Assembly (NCBI GenBank): GCA_021731385.1
Contig: JAKFXM010000081.1
Span: 1 to 10,905, forward strand
DNA from: Methanobacteriota archaeon
Lineage (GTDB): Archaea > Altiarchaeota > Altiarchaeia > IMC4 > QMZM01
Length of the DNA stretch: 10,905 nt
Direction of reading: 5' to 3'
A program made the position numbers and the translations under genes. Each line of letters opens with the position of its first letter. The first letter of the stretch is position 1. Shown piece after piece: positions 5,974-10,905 of the stretch. The notes beneath the pieces are model-generated. The model made no database searches and was not told where the DNA came from. It saw only the letters and a program-made list of their open reading frames with translations.

Positions 5974-7017
5974 AATTTTGCTCTGCAAAATTTTCGTGTG
6001 GCTGAGCCCAATGGGCTCAGACATGTGTCTGAGGCGAAACCTCAGCCACATGCCCAATCAGAACCTGAAGGTTCTGATTTGGGAGAGAAGAATGTAGCAC
6101 AGCAGTTTGCAAGACTCTATGATGAAGTGCATAAAAGAATTGTTGGAAATGCGGATGTCATACAGGAAATTCTGATAGCGCTTCTATGTGGGGGTCATGT
6201 ATTGCTGGAAAGCGTTCCGGGAATGGGAAAGACCATGCTTGCCAAGACAATTGCTGAAACTTTAAACTGCGATTTCAAGCGGATTCAGGGCACACCGGAT
6301 CTGACTACAAAGGATATTGTTGGGGAATTGGTGTATGATGAAAAAGCAAAGAACTATGTCTTGAGAAAAGGACCCGTATTCACAAATATCCTTTTAGTTG
6401 ATGAGATCAATAGGGCACCGCCTATGACACAGTCAGCCCTGCTTGAGGTGATGGAGGAAAAGAATGTAACCATGGGGGGTACTACTTATCCATTGCCAAA
6501 TCCGTTTATAGTTCTTGCAACTGAAAATCCCGTTGAGCAGAAGGGCGTCTATCCATTGCCCGAAGCACAGAAGGACAGGTTTTTGTTTAAAACCATTGTT
6601 AAATACCCGTCAAAAGAGGATGAAATTTCAATTATAAAGTCAAAATTGTACGATAGATCCATAAACAAGGTTTTTAATCCTGCAGAAATTCTGATAATAA
6701 AGAATGAGATAAAGGACAGCGTGAAGGTAAATGACTCTGTTTTGGATTATGCCGTCAGAATTGTTGAAGAAACACGAAACCGCAAGGAGTTTCAGACGGG
6801 GGGAAGTCCGAGGGCATCAATCGCATTCATGGAGACTGTAAAGGCGATGGTATTCCTTGAGGGAAGGGATTATGTAACCCCTGCAGATATCAGGAGGTTA
6901 GCGTACCCAATACTAAGACATAGGGTAATATTGAATCCGGAATACAGGGAGATGATGATAACGCCTGACGAGATAATAAAGAAGATTCTGGAGAAGATTG
7001 AGGCGCCGATAGAGTGA
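5953..7017 (+). CDS. MoxR-family AAA+ ATPase
   Basis: From the ATG at 5953 the protein has 354 residues. Walker A is GMGKT (90-94) within LLESVPGMGKTMLAKTIAE, Walker B is ILLVDE (146-151), sensor 1 lies in VLATENP, and an arginine-finger candidate lies in AQKDRF (about 209). The C-terminal lid domain carries GGSPRAS and the DIRRLAYPILRHR segment typical of MoxR proteins. The family acts as chaperone-like ATPases that mature or remodel partner complexes, usually with von Willebrand A or DUF58 proteins, none of which is encoded in this window. Residues about 1-47 are a non-conserved extension built almost entirely from palindromic DNA (5972-5994, 5998-6049, 6053-6083); the family core begins near FARLYDEVHKRIVGN. 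I prefer this start because the frame upstream lacks similarity and contains the duplicated MAIED-stop. The TGA directly abuts the convergent DUF357 stop. Confidence 0.93.
   Translation: MAIEDKKNFALQNFRVAEPNGLRHVSEAKPQPHAQSEPEGSDLGEKNVAQQFARLYDEVHKRIVGNADVIQEILIALLCGGHVLLESVPGMGKTMLAKTIAETLNCDFKRIQGTPDLTTKDIVGELVYDEKAKNYVLRKGPVFTNILLVDEINRAPPMTQSALLEVMEEKNVTMGGTTYPLPNPFIVLATENPVEQKGVYPLPEAQKDRFLFKTIVKYPSKEDEISIIKSKLYDRSINKVFNPAEILIIKNEIKDSVKVNDSVLDYAVRIVEETRNRKEFQTGGSPRASIAFMETVKAMVFLEGRDYVTPADIRRLAYPILRHRVILNPEYREMMITPDEIIKKILEKIEAPIE
5972..5994. repeat. Perfect hairpin inside the moxR N-terminal extension
   Basis: AAAATTTTGC (5972-5981), loop tct, then its exact complement (5985-5994). It encodes NFALQNF in moxR. 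Arm length and 3-nt loop match the other hairpins of the window. Confidence 0.8.
5998..6049 (+). repeat. In-frame palindromic element, copy 2 (inside moxR)
   Basis: 52 bp with the same outer stem (GTGGCTGAG/CTCAGCCAC) as copy 1 at 5532-5583. Inner hairpins are TGAGCCC with loop aat, CAGAC with a 4-nt loop, and TGAGG with a 5-nt loop. Translated in moxR it gives VAEPNGLRHVSEAKPQPH, the same frame and nearly the same peptide as in the TPR protein. Here the first inner stem is longer than in copy 1 (GGGCTCA against GGGTTCA). Confidence 0.85.
6053..6083. repeat. Third hairpin in the moxR extension
   Basis: CAGAACCT (6059-6066) pairs with AGGTTCTG (6069-6076). The stem continues through TCAG and CCCAA to TTTGGG with one bulged T. 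It encodes SEPEGSD and marks the end of the palindromic extension before the conserved MoxR core. Confidence 0.65.
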
Positions 7018-7341
7018 TTATTTGAATATACCTACCCTTTTTCCTGCATCAAGCCAGCCCTCAGCATATTCCAATGCTGCTAAAGCCCTTGCATATTCCT
7101 TTTTTTCAAAAAAGTGAATTGCATCCTGATAGTAGGATATTGCCATTTCGCCGAATTCCTTTGCAATTTTATCGGTATCAATGTTTTCAGGATTTCTGAC
7201 TTCTAAATTTTCAAAGAGGGGTTTTGCTTTTTCTAGGTACTTCACAACCATTTCCTTGAGTTCTGAATAAATTTCGGAATGGTGATTAATAAGATTTACT
7301 TTGAGATTATTGTTTTCATTATGTATGCCTTCTTTGCTCAT
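7018..7341 (-). CDS. DUF357-family archaeal protein
   Basis: A 107-residue helical protein. The C-terminal half, AISYYQDAIHFFEKKEYARALAALEYAEGWLDAG, matches the characteristic DUF357 pattern (a helix pair ending in YAxGWLDAG), found in many archaea and of unknown function. The ATG overlaps the vapC stop as ATGA (7341-7338), so it is translated as the third gene of the vapBC transcript. Its TAA stop (7020-7018) touches the moxR stop with no base between, so the convergent mRNAs must overlap at their 3' ends. A role with the toxin-antitoxin pair is not established; it may be a housekeeping gene behind which vapBC landed. Confidence 0.85.
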   Translation of the reverse strand: MSKEGIHNENNNLKVNLINHHSEIYSELKEMVVKYLEKAKPLFENLEVRNPENIDTDKIAKEFGEMAISYYQDAIHFFEKKEYARALAALEYAEGWLDAGKRVGIFK

Positions 7342-7712
7342 TTTACATACTCTACCCCTGGCATGTCTTTAAACTCTTTATCGCCCGTCAGGAATTTAAT
7401 ATTTCTCTGCGTTGCTATGGTGTAGCCTATGCAATCTACATAAGAAAGATTTTTATACTTATTTGCAAACCTGAACTCCATCGCCTGTTTTATTACAGGA
7501 TCATCTATTTCAATAGCGTATTCTACAAAAGTATCATAGTATTTCTCAGCCATTTCTTTGCTGTGCGTCAGTAGCAGCCCATAGTATAGTTCCATAAGGT
7601 TTAGTTTGGTGATAATAATCGATACTCCCTGTATGTACCTTCTATATGCAGGATTACCTGCAACGATCTCATATAGGGCATAGGTGTCGAAGTAAAATGA
7701 TTCTATTTCCAT
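7338..7712 (-). CDS. vapC: VapC-type PIN-domain ribonuclease toxin
   Basis: A 124-residue PIN domain with the four acidic residues expected of the magnesium-dependent active site: Asp9 (FYFDTYAL), Glu41 (NLMELYYG), Asp93 (SYVDCIGYTIA) and Asp111 (FLTGDKEF). VapC toxins cleave tRNA or rRNA when freed from their antitoxin. The start ATG overlaps the end of vapB by 10 nt, and the gene overlaps DUF357 by 4 nt, so all three are tightly coupled. The active site looks intact. Confidence 0.92.
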   Translation of the reverse strand: MEIESFYFDTYALYEIVAGNPAYRRYIQGVSIIITKLNLMELYYGLLLTHSKEMAEKYYDTFVEYAIEIDDPVIKQAMEFRFANKYKNLSYVDCIGYTIATQRNIKFLTGDKEFKDMPGVEYVK

Positions 7713-7912
7713 CCTTCCCTAACCAAATTTTTAAATTTCTGTCCACTGACTTTTGCCTTTAATGTCCCGAATGCCGCCTGTAGATCGGCTTCTTTCACAA
7801 CTTCTACCAACACGTTCTCATGGATGTGCAAGTGTTTCTTTCTAACAAAATCCTTGGGAAAGATAACTCCAAAAGAGTTCCCCCATTTACGTACAACAAC
7901 TTCAAACGCCAT
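7703..7912 (-). CDS. vapB: VapB-type antitoxin (AbrB/SpoVT swapped-hairpin family)
   Basis: 69 residues from the ATG at 7912. FEVVVRKWGNSFGVIFPKDFVRK is the classic AbrB/MazE DNA-binding beta-hairpin motif (residues about 3-25). The C-terminal part (residues 45-69) would wrap the VapC active site. TTG and GTG codons lie upstream in frame, but GGTGGTG at 7922-7916 looks like a Shine-Dalgarno sequence just before the ATG, so I use the ATG. It probably represses the operon promoter upstream. Confidence 0.88.
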   Translation of the reverse strand: MAFEVVVRKWGNSFGVIFPKDFVRKKHLHIHENVLVEVVKEADLQAAFGTLKAKVSGQKFKNLVREGWK

Positions 7913-7938
7913 AAACACCACCAAAAGTTATATGATAG

Positions 7939-7948
7939 CTATATATAG
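7939..7948 (-). promoter_or_regulatory. TATA box of the vapBC-DUF357 operon
   Basis: CTATATATAG is centred about 32 nt before the vapB ATG. It predicts a transcription start close to 7917 and a very short leader holding the GGTGGTG ribosome-binding site. The sequence is itself palindromic. Confidence 0.5.
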
Positions 7949-7966
7949 GTATAATAAAAACATATA

Positions 7967-8031
7967 AGATATGAATTTCATTTCTTACCCAGCGTAAAAA
8001 GATATGAATTTCATTTCTTACCCAGCGTAAA
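7967..8031. repeat. 32-bp exact tandem duplication at the 3' end of the CRM gene
   Basis: The same 32 bases occur at 7967-7998 and 8000-8031, a 33-bp period. Each contains the minus-strand codons for TLGKK, the TGA stop and the 11-bp palindrome ATGAAATTCAT. The first copy met by the ribosome holds the real stop (8013-8011); the second lies downstream as untranslated duplicate. Perfect identity indicates a recent event. Confidence 0.9.
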
Positions 8032-8232
8032 TGTATTCCCCCTGACATCAAGAAGCCTTGAATTTGTTTTCTCTGCAACCTCCTTTGCAATCTTATCTCT
8101 ATCTGTTGTCCTTGCGGATTTCAGAATTCTGACCTTTAGGGTCTTCTGTCTTCTGATCTGAAGTTTGATCTCGCCTATCAAAGAATCCGTTACCCCTGAT
8201 TTCCCTATTTGTATCGCTCCTTTCTCATCCAT
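8011..8232 (-). CDS. YhbY-like CRM-domain RNA-binding protein
   Basis: 73 residues, the normal size of a single CRM domain. IQIGKSGVTDSLIGEIK is the GxxG-like RNA-binding loop region, followed by KTLKVRILKSA and RLLDVRGNTFTLGKK, all typical of YhbY/COG1534 proteins. Bacterial YhbY binds pre-50S ribosomal subunits; the archaeal version is thought to act in RNA metabolism or ribosome assembly. It lies 6 nt behind the preceding gene and so probably belongs to the operon with the Rpp21 gene, which suits an RNA-related role. Confidence 0.85.
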   Translation of the reverse strand: MDEKGAIQIGKSGVTDSLIGEIKLQIRRQKTLKVRILKSARTTDRDKIAKEVAEKTNSRLLDVRGNTFTLGKK

Positions 8233-8238
8233 TTTTGT

Positions 8239-8724
8239 TTATATATATTCCCTTATAAGCCTTTGAGGTAATTTATCCTTAGTATAATAAACCCTGAAAA
8301 GTCTTGCCATCTGCATAACGGGGTCTGAATAATTCTTGCTCTCATCGGCATTGTTTATCAGGAAATCAAGTATCGCCCTGAATTCAAGCAGTTCATCAAC
8401 GCCTTTCCCCCCACATGCCTCAATGCAGGAATTTTTCTGTTTCCTGGATATTCTTGACACAACAAGAATTTTTCTGAACTTGTTGGAATTGAAGAATTCC
8501 CCCGCCGTTCTCAAAATTTCTGGCTTGATAAAATCAAATATCTCACTATTCTTGGTAAAATTTCCAAGGTAAAAAACCTCCGCATGCCAGCCCTTTATAC
8601 CGACTACTGCCCTATCACCCGTTTTTGGATTTTCAATTGCAAGGTCTGCAAAAAGACTTCTATTTACAGAATAGCCCTTCAACTCAAAATACCTTGCGAC
8701 TATTTCTTTGTTAAGTTCAAGCAT
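8239..8724 (-). CDS. Hypothetical protein, possibly a degenerate PD-(D/E)XK nuclease fold
   Basis: 161 residues, not confidently recognised. The N-terminal half (LNKEIVARYFELKGYSV, FADLAIENPKTG, DRAVVGIKGWH) has the helix-strand-strand order of restriction-endonuclease-like folds, with Asp27 and Lys44 where D and ExK residues would be. Position 42 is Gly, not Glu or Gln, so catalysis would be doubtful. The rest is mostly helical. It sits between the Rpp21 gene and the CRM gene. The ATG at 8724 overlaps what may have been the old end of the Rpp21 frame before the palindromic element arrived. Confidence 0.6.
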   Translation of the reverse strand: MLELNKEIVARYFELKGYSVNRSLFADLAIENPKTGDRAVVGIKGWHAEVFYLGNFTKNSEIFDFIKPEILRTAGEFFNSNKFRKILVVSRISRKQKNSCIEACGGKGVDELLEFRAILDFLINNADESKNYSDPVMQMARLFRVYYTKDKLPQRLIREYI

Positions 8725-8737
8725 TTTTGTTCCTCTG

Positions 8738-8908
8738 TCTTTTTGCCTTTCAACCTTTTAACAACCCGAAAAATTCCTTTCAGGAATTTTTGGGCAAGAA
8801 AAATTCGCAAAGCGAATTTTTGTGCCCAATGAGCCTTTGGCTCATTCGGGTTCTTTTTGAAAGAAAAGGGTTGCAACCTTACTAAATTTCTTCCTTCTTT
8901 TTGCCTTT
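8738..8908. mobile_element. Second MITE-like palindromic element, overlapping the Rpp21 gene end
   Basis: 8751-8873 starts with the same 14 bases as the element at 2913 (CAACCTTTTAACAA) and ends with TTGAAAGAAAAGGGTTG, one base different in length from the other right end. Inside, AACCCGAA (8763-8770) pairs with TTCGGGTT (8845-8852) around three hairpins: AAAAATTCCT with loop ttc (8769-8791), GGGCA plus AAAAATTCGC with loop aaa (8792-8827), and AATGAGCC with loop ttt (8828-8846). This resembles a four-way junction. The 13-bp direct repeat TCTTTTTGCCTTT lies at 8738-8750, directly against the left end, and at 8896-8908, 22 nt beyond the right end. The fit to a simple target duplication is therefore imperfect on one side. 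Confidence 0.7.
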
Positions 8909-9237
8909 ATCTCCCTTATGTATGGGAAGAATATGGCCCTTTTGCACCTGAGACATTCCACCTCAACCCTGTGCTTGTTTGAATTTATTCTCGTTCTTGA
9001 CGTAATCCCCGGGAACAAATAGGCATAACAGTACTTACAAATCCTACTCCTATATTCCTTTGGTATCCTTACAGTATATCTCATGCCTATGCTTCGCGCC
9101 TGTTTTACATACCTGTCAGCCAGTGGAATTTTTTTTGAAATTGCGGCTTTCTCTGCCAAATCAAAAAGTATTTTAATCCTTTCTGATGCAATTTCCTGCT
9201 CCTCCCCCTTTTTTGACCCTTTCACCCTTCGTGGCAT
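8842..9237 (-). CDS. rnp4: RNase P protein subunit Rpp21 (Rnp4)
   Basis: 131 residues. Archaeal RNase P removes the 5' leader of pre-tRNA, and Rpp21 with Rpp29 binds the specificity side of the RNA. The helical N-terminal part (ASERIKILFDLAEKAA, ADRYVKQARSIGMRY) is followed by a zinc ribbon with Cys67/Cys70 (CKYC) and Cys95/Cys98 (CLRC), then PYIREIKAKRR. Family members usually end soon after this basic stretch. Here the last residues (about VATLFFQKEPE) and the TGA stop are encoded by the palindromic element. The start lies 1 nt after the stop of the M24 peptidase gene, so the two are in one operon. Confidence 0.9.
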   Translation of the reverse strand: MPRRVKGSKKGEEQEIASERIKILFDLAEKAAISKKIPLADRYVKQARSIGMRYTVRIPKEYRSRICKYCYAYLFPGITSRTRINSNKHRVEVECLRCKRAIFFPYIREIKAKRRKKFSKVATLFFQKEPE

Positions 9238-9238
9238 A

Positions 9239-10297
9239 TTATTGGTATTTTAATTCTGTCAGTATTTCTGTCTTATTCTTTTTCAGCAGTACCATATCCT
9301 CAAATCTCACGCCGAATTTATCAGGTATATAAATTCCGGGCTCAATTGTAAAAACCATACCTGCCCTGAGTATGTCCTCTGATTCTGAACCAAGATTTGG
9401 AATTTCATGGATGTTCAATCCGATACCATGGCCTGTTGAATGATAAAACCTGTAGCCTGCTTTTCTTATCCTTTTTTCAACAAAATTATGAACCTCTGTT
9501 GCTTTAATTCCTGTCTCAAGCAGGTCTATTGTTTCCATCTCGAGATTTCTTACAAACTCAAAAATTTTCTTTTGTAGGGGGTTTAGTCTGCCTACGGGAA
9601 TTGTTCTTGTCATATCGGAATAATACCCTGAATATCTCGCGCCGAGATCTACAACAACTACGCCGTTTTCAATTTTTTTCATACTCGCCCTTGCGTGTAC
9701 ATCTGCACTATTTCTTCCCGATGCAAGAAGCATACCCTCCTTGAATGGCGGTGTTTCAGAGCCGTTCCTCCTTATCTCAGATTCGATTTCCGCGACAGCA
9801 TCCTGTTCAATAACGCCATCATGCAAAACATTATATGCCTTTCTCATACCCCTCTTTGCAATCCCGGCGGATTTTTTTATGAGGTCTATCTCATAGCCGG
9901 ATTTTATCATTCTTCTTTTCTCGGGAATGTCGCTTATAATAAGGTTCGACTTTAAATCCCCCCTCAATTTGTTATAATTTTTAACGCTCAGATTCTCAAT
10001 ACCCAAATTCTTTATTTTTAATTTTTTTATCTGTTTTTTGACGATTTCCTTTTTGTAATTTCGAACATCAAAGGGATAGCCTTTGCCGAGATACAGATCT
10101 TTGTGAATTTTTCTATACAAATCCTTAACCCAGAGAATTGCATTCTCCTCGGTAATCAGTGCCTGTCCTGAATCCCTGCCCGTTAAATAAAGCAGATTTT
10201 CAGGAATTGAAATAAGAATTGCATCAAGATTCTGCCTCTCCATGTCATTCCTTAATTTATCAGCCCTGTTTCTGATTTCGGACCTTAGATTTCCCAT
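9239..10297 (-). CDS. pepQ: Xaa-Pro dipeptidase/aminopeptidase (M24 family)
   Basis: 352 residues with a creatinase-type N-terminal domain (LDAILISIPENLLYLTG, up to about residue 125) and a pita-bread catalytic domain. All five metal ligands are visible: Asp217 (VVVDLGA), Asp228 (YYSDMTRT), His290 (STGHGIG), Glu319 (FTIEPG) and Glu333 (VRFEDM), plus His297 in NIHEIP. The enzyme releases N-terminal residues or dipeptides before proline. The dipeptidase versus aminopeptidase choice cannot be settled here. It is the first gene of the minus-strand cluster and diverges from lsm with a 54-nt gap. A TATA-like AATATTAAT (10338-10330) may serve it. Confidence 0.93.
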   Translation of the reverse strand: MGNLRSEIRNRADKLRNDMERQNLDAILISIPENLLYLTGRDSGQALITEENAILWVKDLYRKIHKDLYLGKGYPFDVRNYKKEIVKKQIKKLKIKNLGIENLSVKNYNKLRGDLKSNLIISDIPEKRRMIKSGYEIDLIKKSAGIAKRGMRKAYNVLHDGVIEQDAVAEIESEIRRNGSETPPFKEGMLLASGRNSADVHARASMKKIENGVVVVDLGARYSGYYSDMTRTIPVGRLNPLQKKIFEFVRNLEMETIDLLETGIKATEVHNFVEKRIRKAGYRFYHSTGHGIGLNIHEIPNLGSESEDILRAGMVFTIEPGIYIPDKFGVRFEDMVLLKKNKTEILTELKYQ

Positions 10298-10307
10298 CTT
10301 ATCTATC

Positions 10308-10347
10308 TTTTATATAAGCCTTCATAGTATTAATATTCTACGGTGAT
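10308..10347 (+). promoter_or_regulatory. TATA box and Shine-Dalgarno of the lsm-rpl37e operon
   Basis: TTTTATATAA at 10308-10317 predicts transcription from about 10340. GGTGAT at 10342-10347 matches the archaeal 16S rRNA tail and ends 4 nt before the ATG at 10352. This decides for that ATG rather than the GTG or ATG codons at 10343 and 10346, which overlap the ribosome-binding site. Confidence 0.6.
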
Positions 10348-10351
10348 GTAT

Positions 10352-10570
10352 ATGAAACCATTGGACTGTCTTGGTGAATTGTTAGATAAACAGGTCTTGG
10401 TAAGACTAAAGAACGGAATGGAAATTCGCGGGATTTTAAAGGCATTTGACATGCACATAAATCTCGTGATCGAAAATGCAGAATTCAATGATAGGGTTGA
10501 TGACAAGAATGTTGAACGAAAATTCAAAAAAATGTTCATACGGGGGGATGTGATCGTCATTGTATCCTAG
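10352..10570 (+). CDS. Archaeal Sm-like protein (LSm)
   Basis: 72 residues from the chosen ATG, the usual size. Sm1 motif: VLVRLKNGMEIRGILKAFDMHINLVIENAE. Sm2 motif: MFIRGDVIVIVS. Archaeal LSm proteins form six- or seven-membered rings that bind U-rich single-stranded RNA and take part in RNA turnover and tRNA processing. Placement directly before rpl37e is a well-known archaeal arrangement. The middle loop (FNDRVDDKNVERKFKK) is charged and slightly longer than typical. Confidence 0.93.
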   Translation: MKPLDCLGELLDKQVLVRLKNGMEIRGILKAFDMHINLVIENAEFNDRVDDKNVERKFKKMFIRGDVIVIVS

Positions 10571-10585
10571 ATTTATCAGATTAAA

Positions 10586-10732
10586 ATGGTCAAAGGAACT
10601 GCAAGTCTTGGGAAACGCAATAAAGTGCATACCCACACCAGATGCGGGCGGTGCGGAAAACAGTCATTTCATAGAAGACTAGAGGTTTGTGCTTCCTGCG
10701 GTTTTGGTAGAAGCAAACGTCTGAACAATTAG
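10586..10732 (+). CDS. rpl37e: Ribosomal protein L37e (eL37)
   Basis: A 48-residue zinc-binding protein of the large ribosomal subunit. MVKGTASLGKRNK is the family start, then Cys20/Cys23 (CGRC) and Cys36/Cys39 (CASC) form the zinc site, and GFGRSKRLNN ends it. It begins 15 nt after the lsm stop with no clear Shine-Dalgarno sequence and is likely cotranscribed with lsm. Confidence 0.95.
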   Translation: MVKGTASLGKRNKVHTHTRCGRCGKQSFHRRLEVCASCGFGRSKRLNN

Positions 10733-10795
10733 TTGTGTATGGCATGTAGCCTCTTTGGTAATCCAATTCTAATTTTTAATGTTCTGTAATTTTAA
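10733..10795. other. Spacer after rpl37e
   Basis: AT-rich spacer with short T-runs (for example TAATTTTTAAT near 10770) that could end transcription, as archaeal termination often uses T-rich stretches. No gene is visible. Confidence 0.3.
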
Positions 10796-10905
10796 TATGA
10801 ATCTGCTTTGCAGATTCATAGCTACGAAACTCTTTAGAGTTTCGTATAATATGATTTTGCAAAGCAAAATCATAGCTATGAATTTCCAAAGGAAATTCAT
10901 ATAAT
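10796..10905. repeat. Array of four perfect hairpins, cut by the window edge
   Basis: Four units follow each other: 10796-10820 (arm ATGAATCTGC, loop ttt), 10823-10846 (arm ACGAAACTCT, loop about 2-4 nt), 10850-10874 (arm ATGATTTTGC, loop aaa) and 10877-10901 (arm ATGAATTTCC, loop aaa). Each is 24-25 bp, closed by an outer T-A pair. Spacers alternate GC, TAA, GC, then TAAT at the edge. Stem cores differ while arm length, loop size and outer bases stay constant. It probably continues past the window. It is not a CRISPR: the units are palindromes with no unique spacers. Confidence 0.9.

Noticed and set aside
7902..8090. Minus-strand frame with repeated peptide LRWVRNEIHI
   Set aside because: It is the tandem 33-bp repeat read in another frame and overlaps the CRM gene.
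10796..10905. CRISPR array
   Set aside because: Units are themselves palindromes with differing stems and only 2-4 nt between them; there are no unique spacers of 25-40 nt and no cas genes.

Overview
This window is archaeal. It carries RNase P subunit Rpp21, an archaeal Sm-like protein next to ribosomal protein L37e, a DUF357 protein, a DUF835 domain, an archaeal-type ArgRS, and TATA boxes about 25 nt ahead of apparently leaderless start codons. The base composition is AT-rich. The lineage within Archaea cannot be fixed from the sequence alone.

Layout. 1-314 (-): truncated gene for an exported protein, with a palindrome lying between its TATA box and start codon. 499-1123: a leftover copy of the argS 3' end, then a MazEF-type toxin-antitoxin pair. 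1165-2880 (-): argS. 2899-3091: an intergenic inverted-repeat element flanked by 15-bp direct repeats, with argS and the next gene diverging from it. 3105-7017 (+): a 918-residue TPR/DUF835 protein followed by a MoxR AAA+ ATPase. 7018-7912 (-): DUF357, vapC and vapB in one overlapping operon, ending stop-to-stop against moxR. 8011-10297 (-): yhbY-like CRM gene, a hypothetical gene, the Rpp21 gene and an M24 Xaa-Pro peptidase. 10352-10732 (+): lsm and rpl37e. 10796 to the edge: an ordered array of hairpins running out of the window.

The core genes concern translation and RNA processing (ArgRS, Rpp21, CRM protein, Sm-like protein, L37e). The TPR/DUF835 plus MoxR pair looks like a scaffold and chaperone-type ATPase. 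Two toxin-antitoxin modules are the accessory cargo.

The most unusual content is a population of short perfect hairpins (7-11 bp arms, mostly 3-nt loops, unrelated stem sequences). They occur singly, nested inside larger elements, and as an array. Some are intergenic and flanked by 13-25 bp direct repeats. Two related 52-bp copies sit inside neighbouring genes in the same reading frame, as Rickettsia palindromic elements do. One element supplies the C-terminus and stop codon of Rpp21. Together with the duplicated argS tail around mazEF, this suggests repeated insertion and duplication at gene ends and starts.
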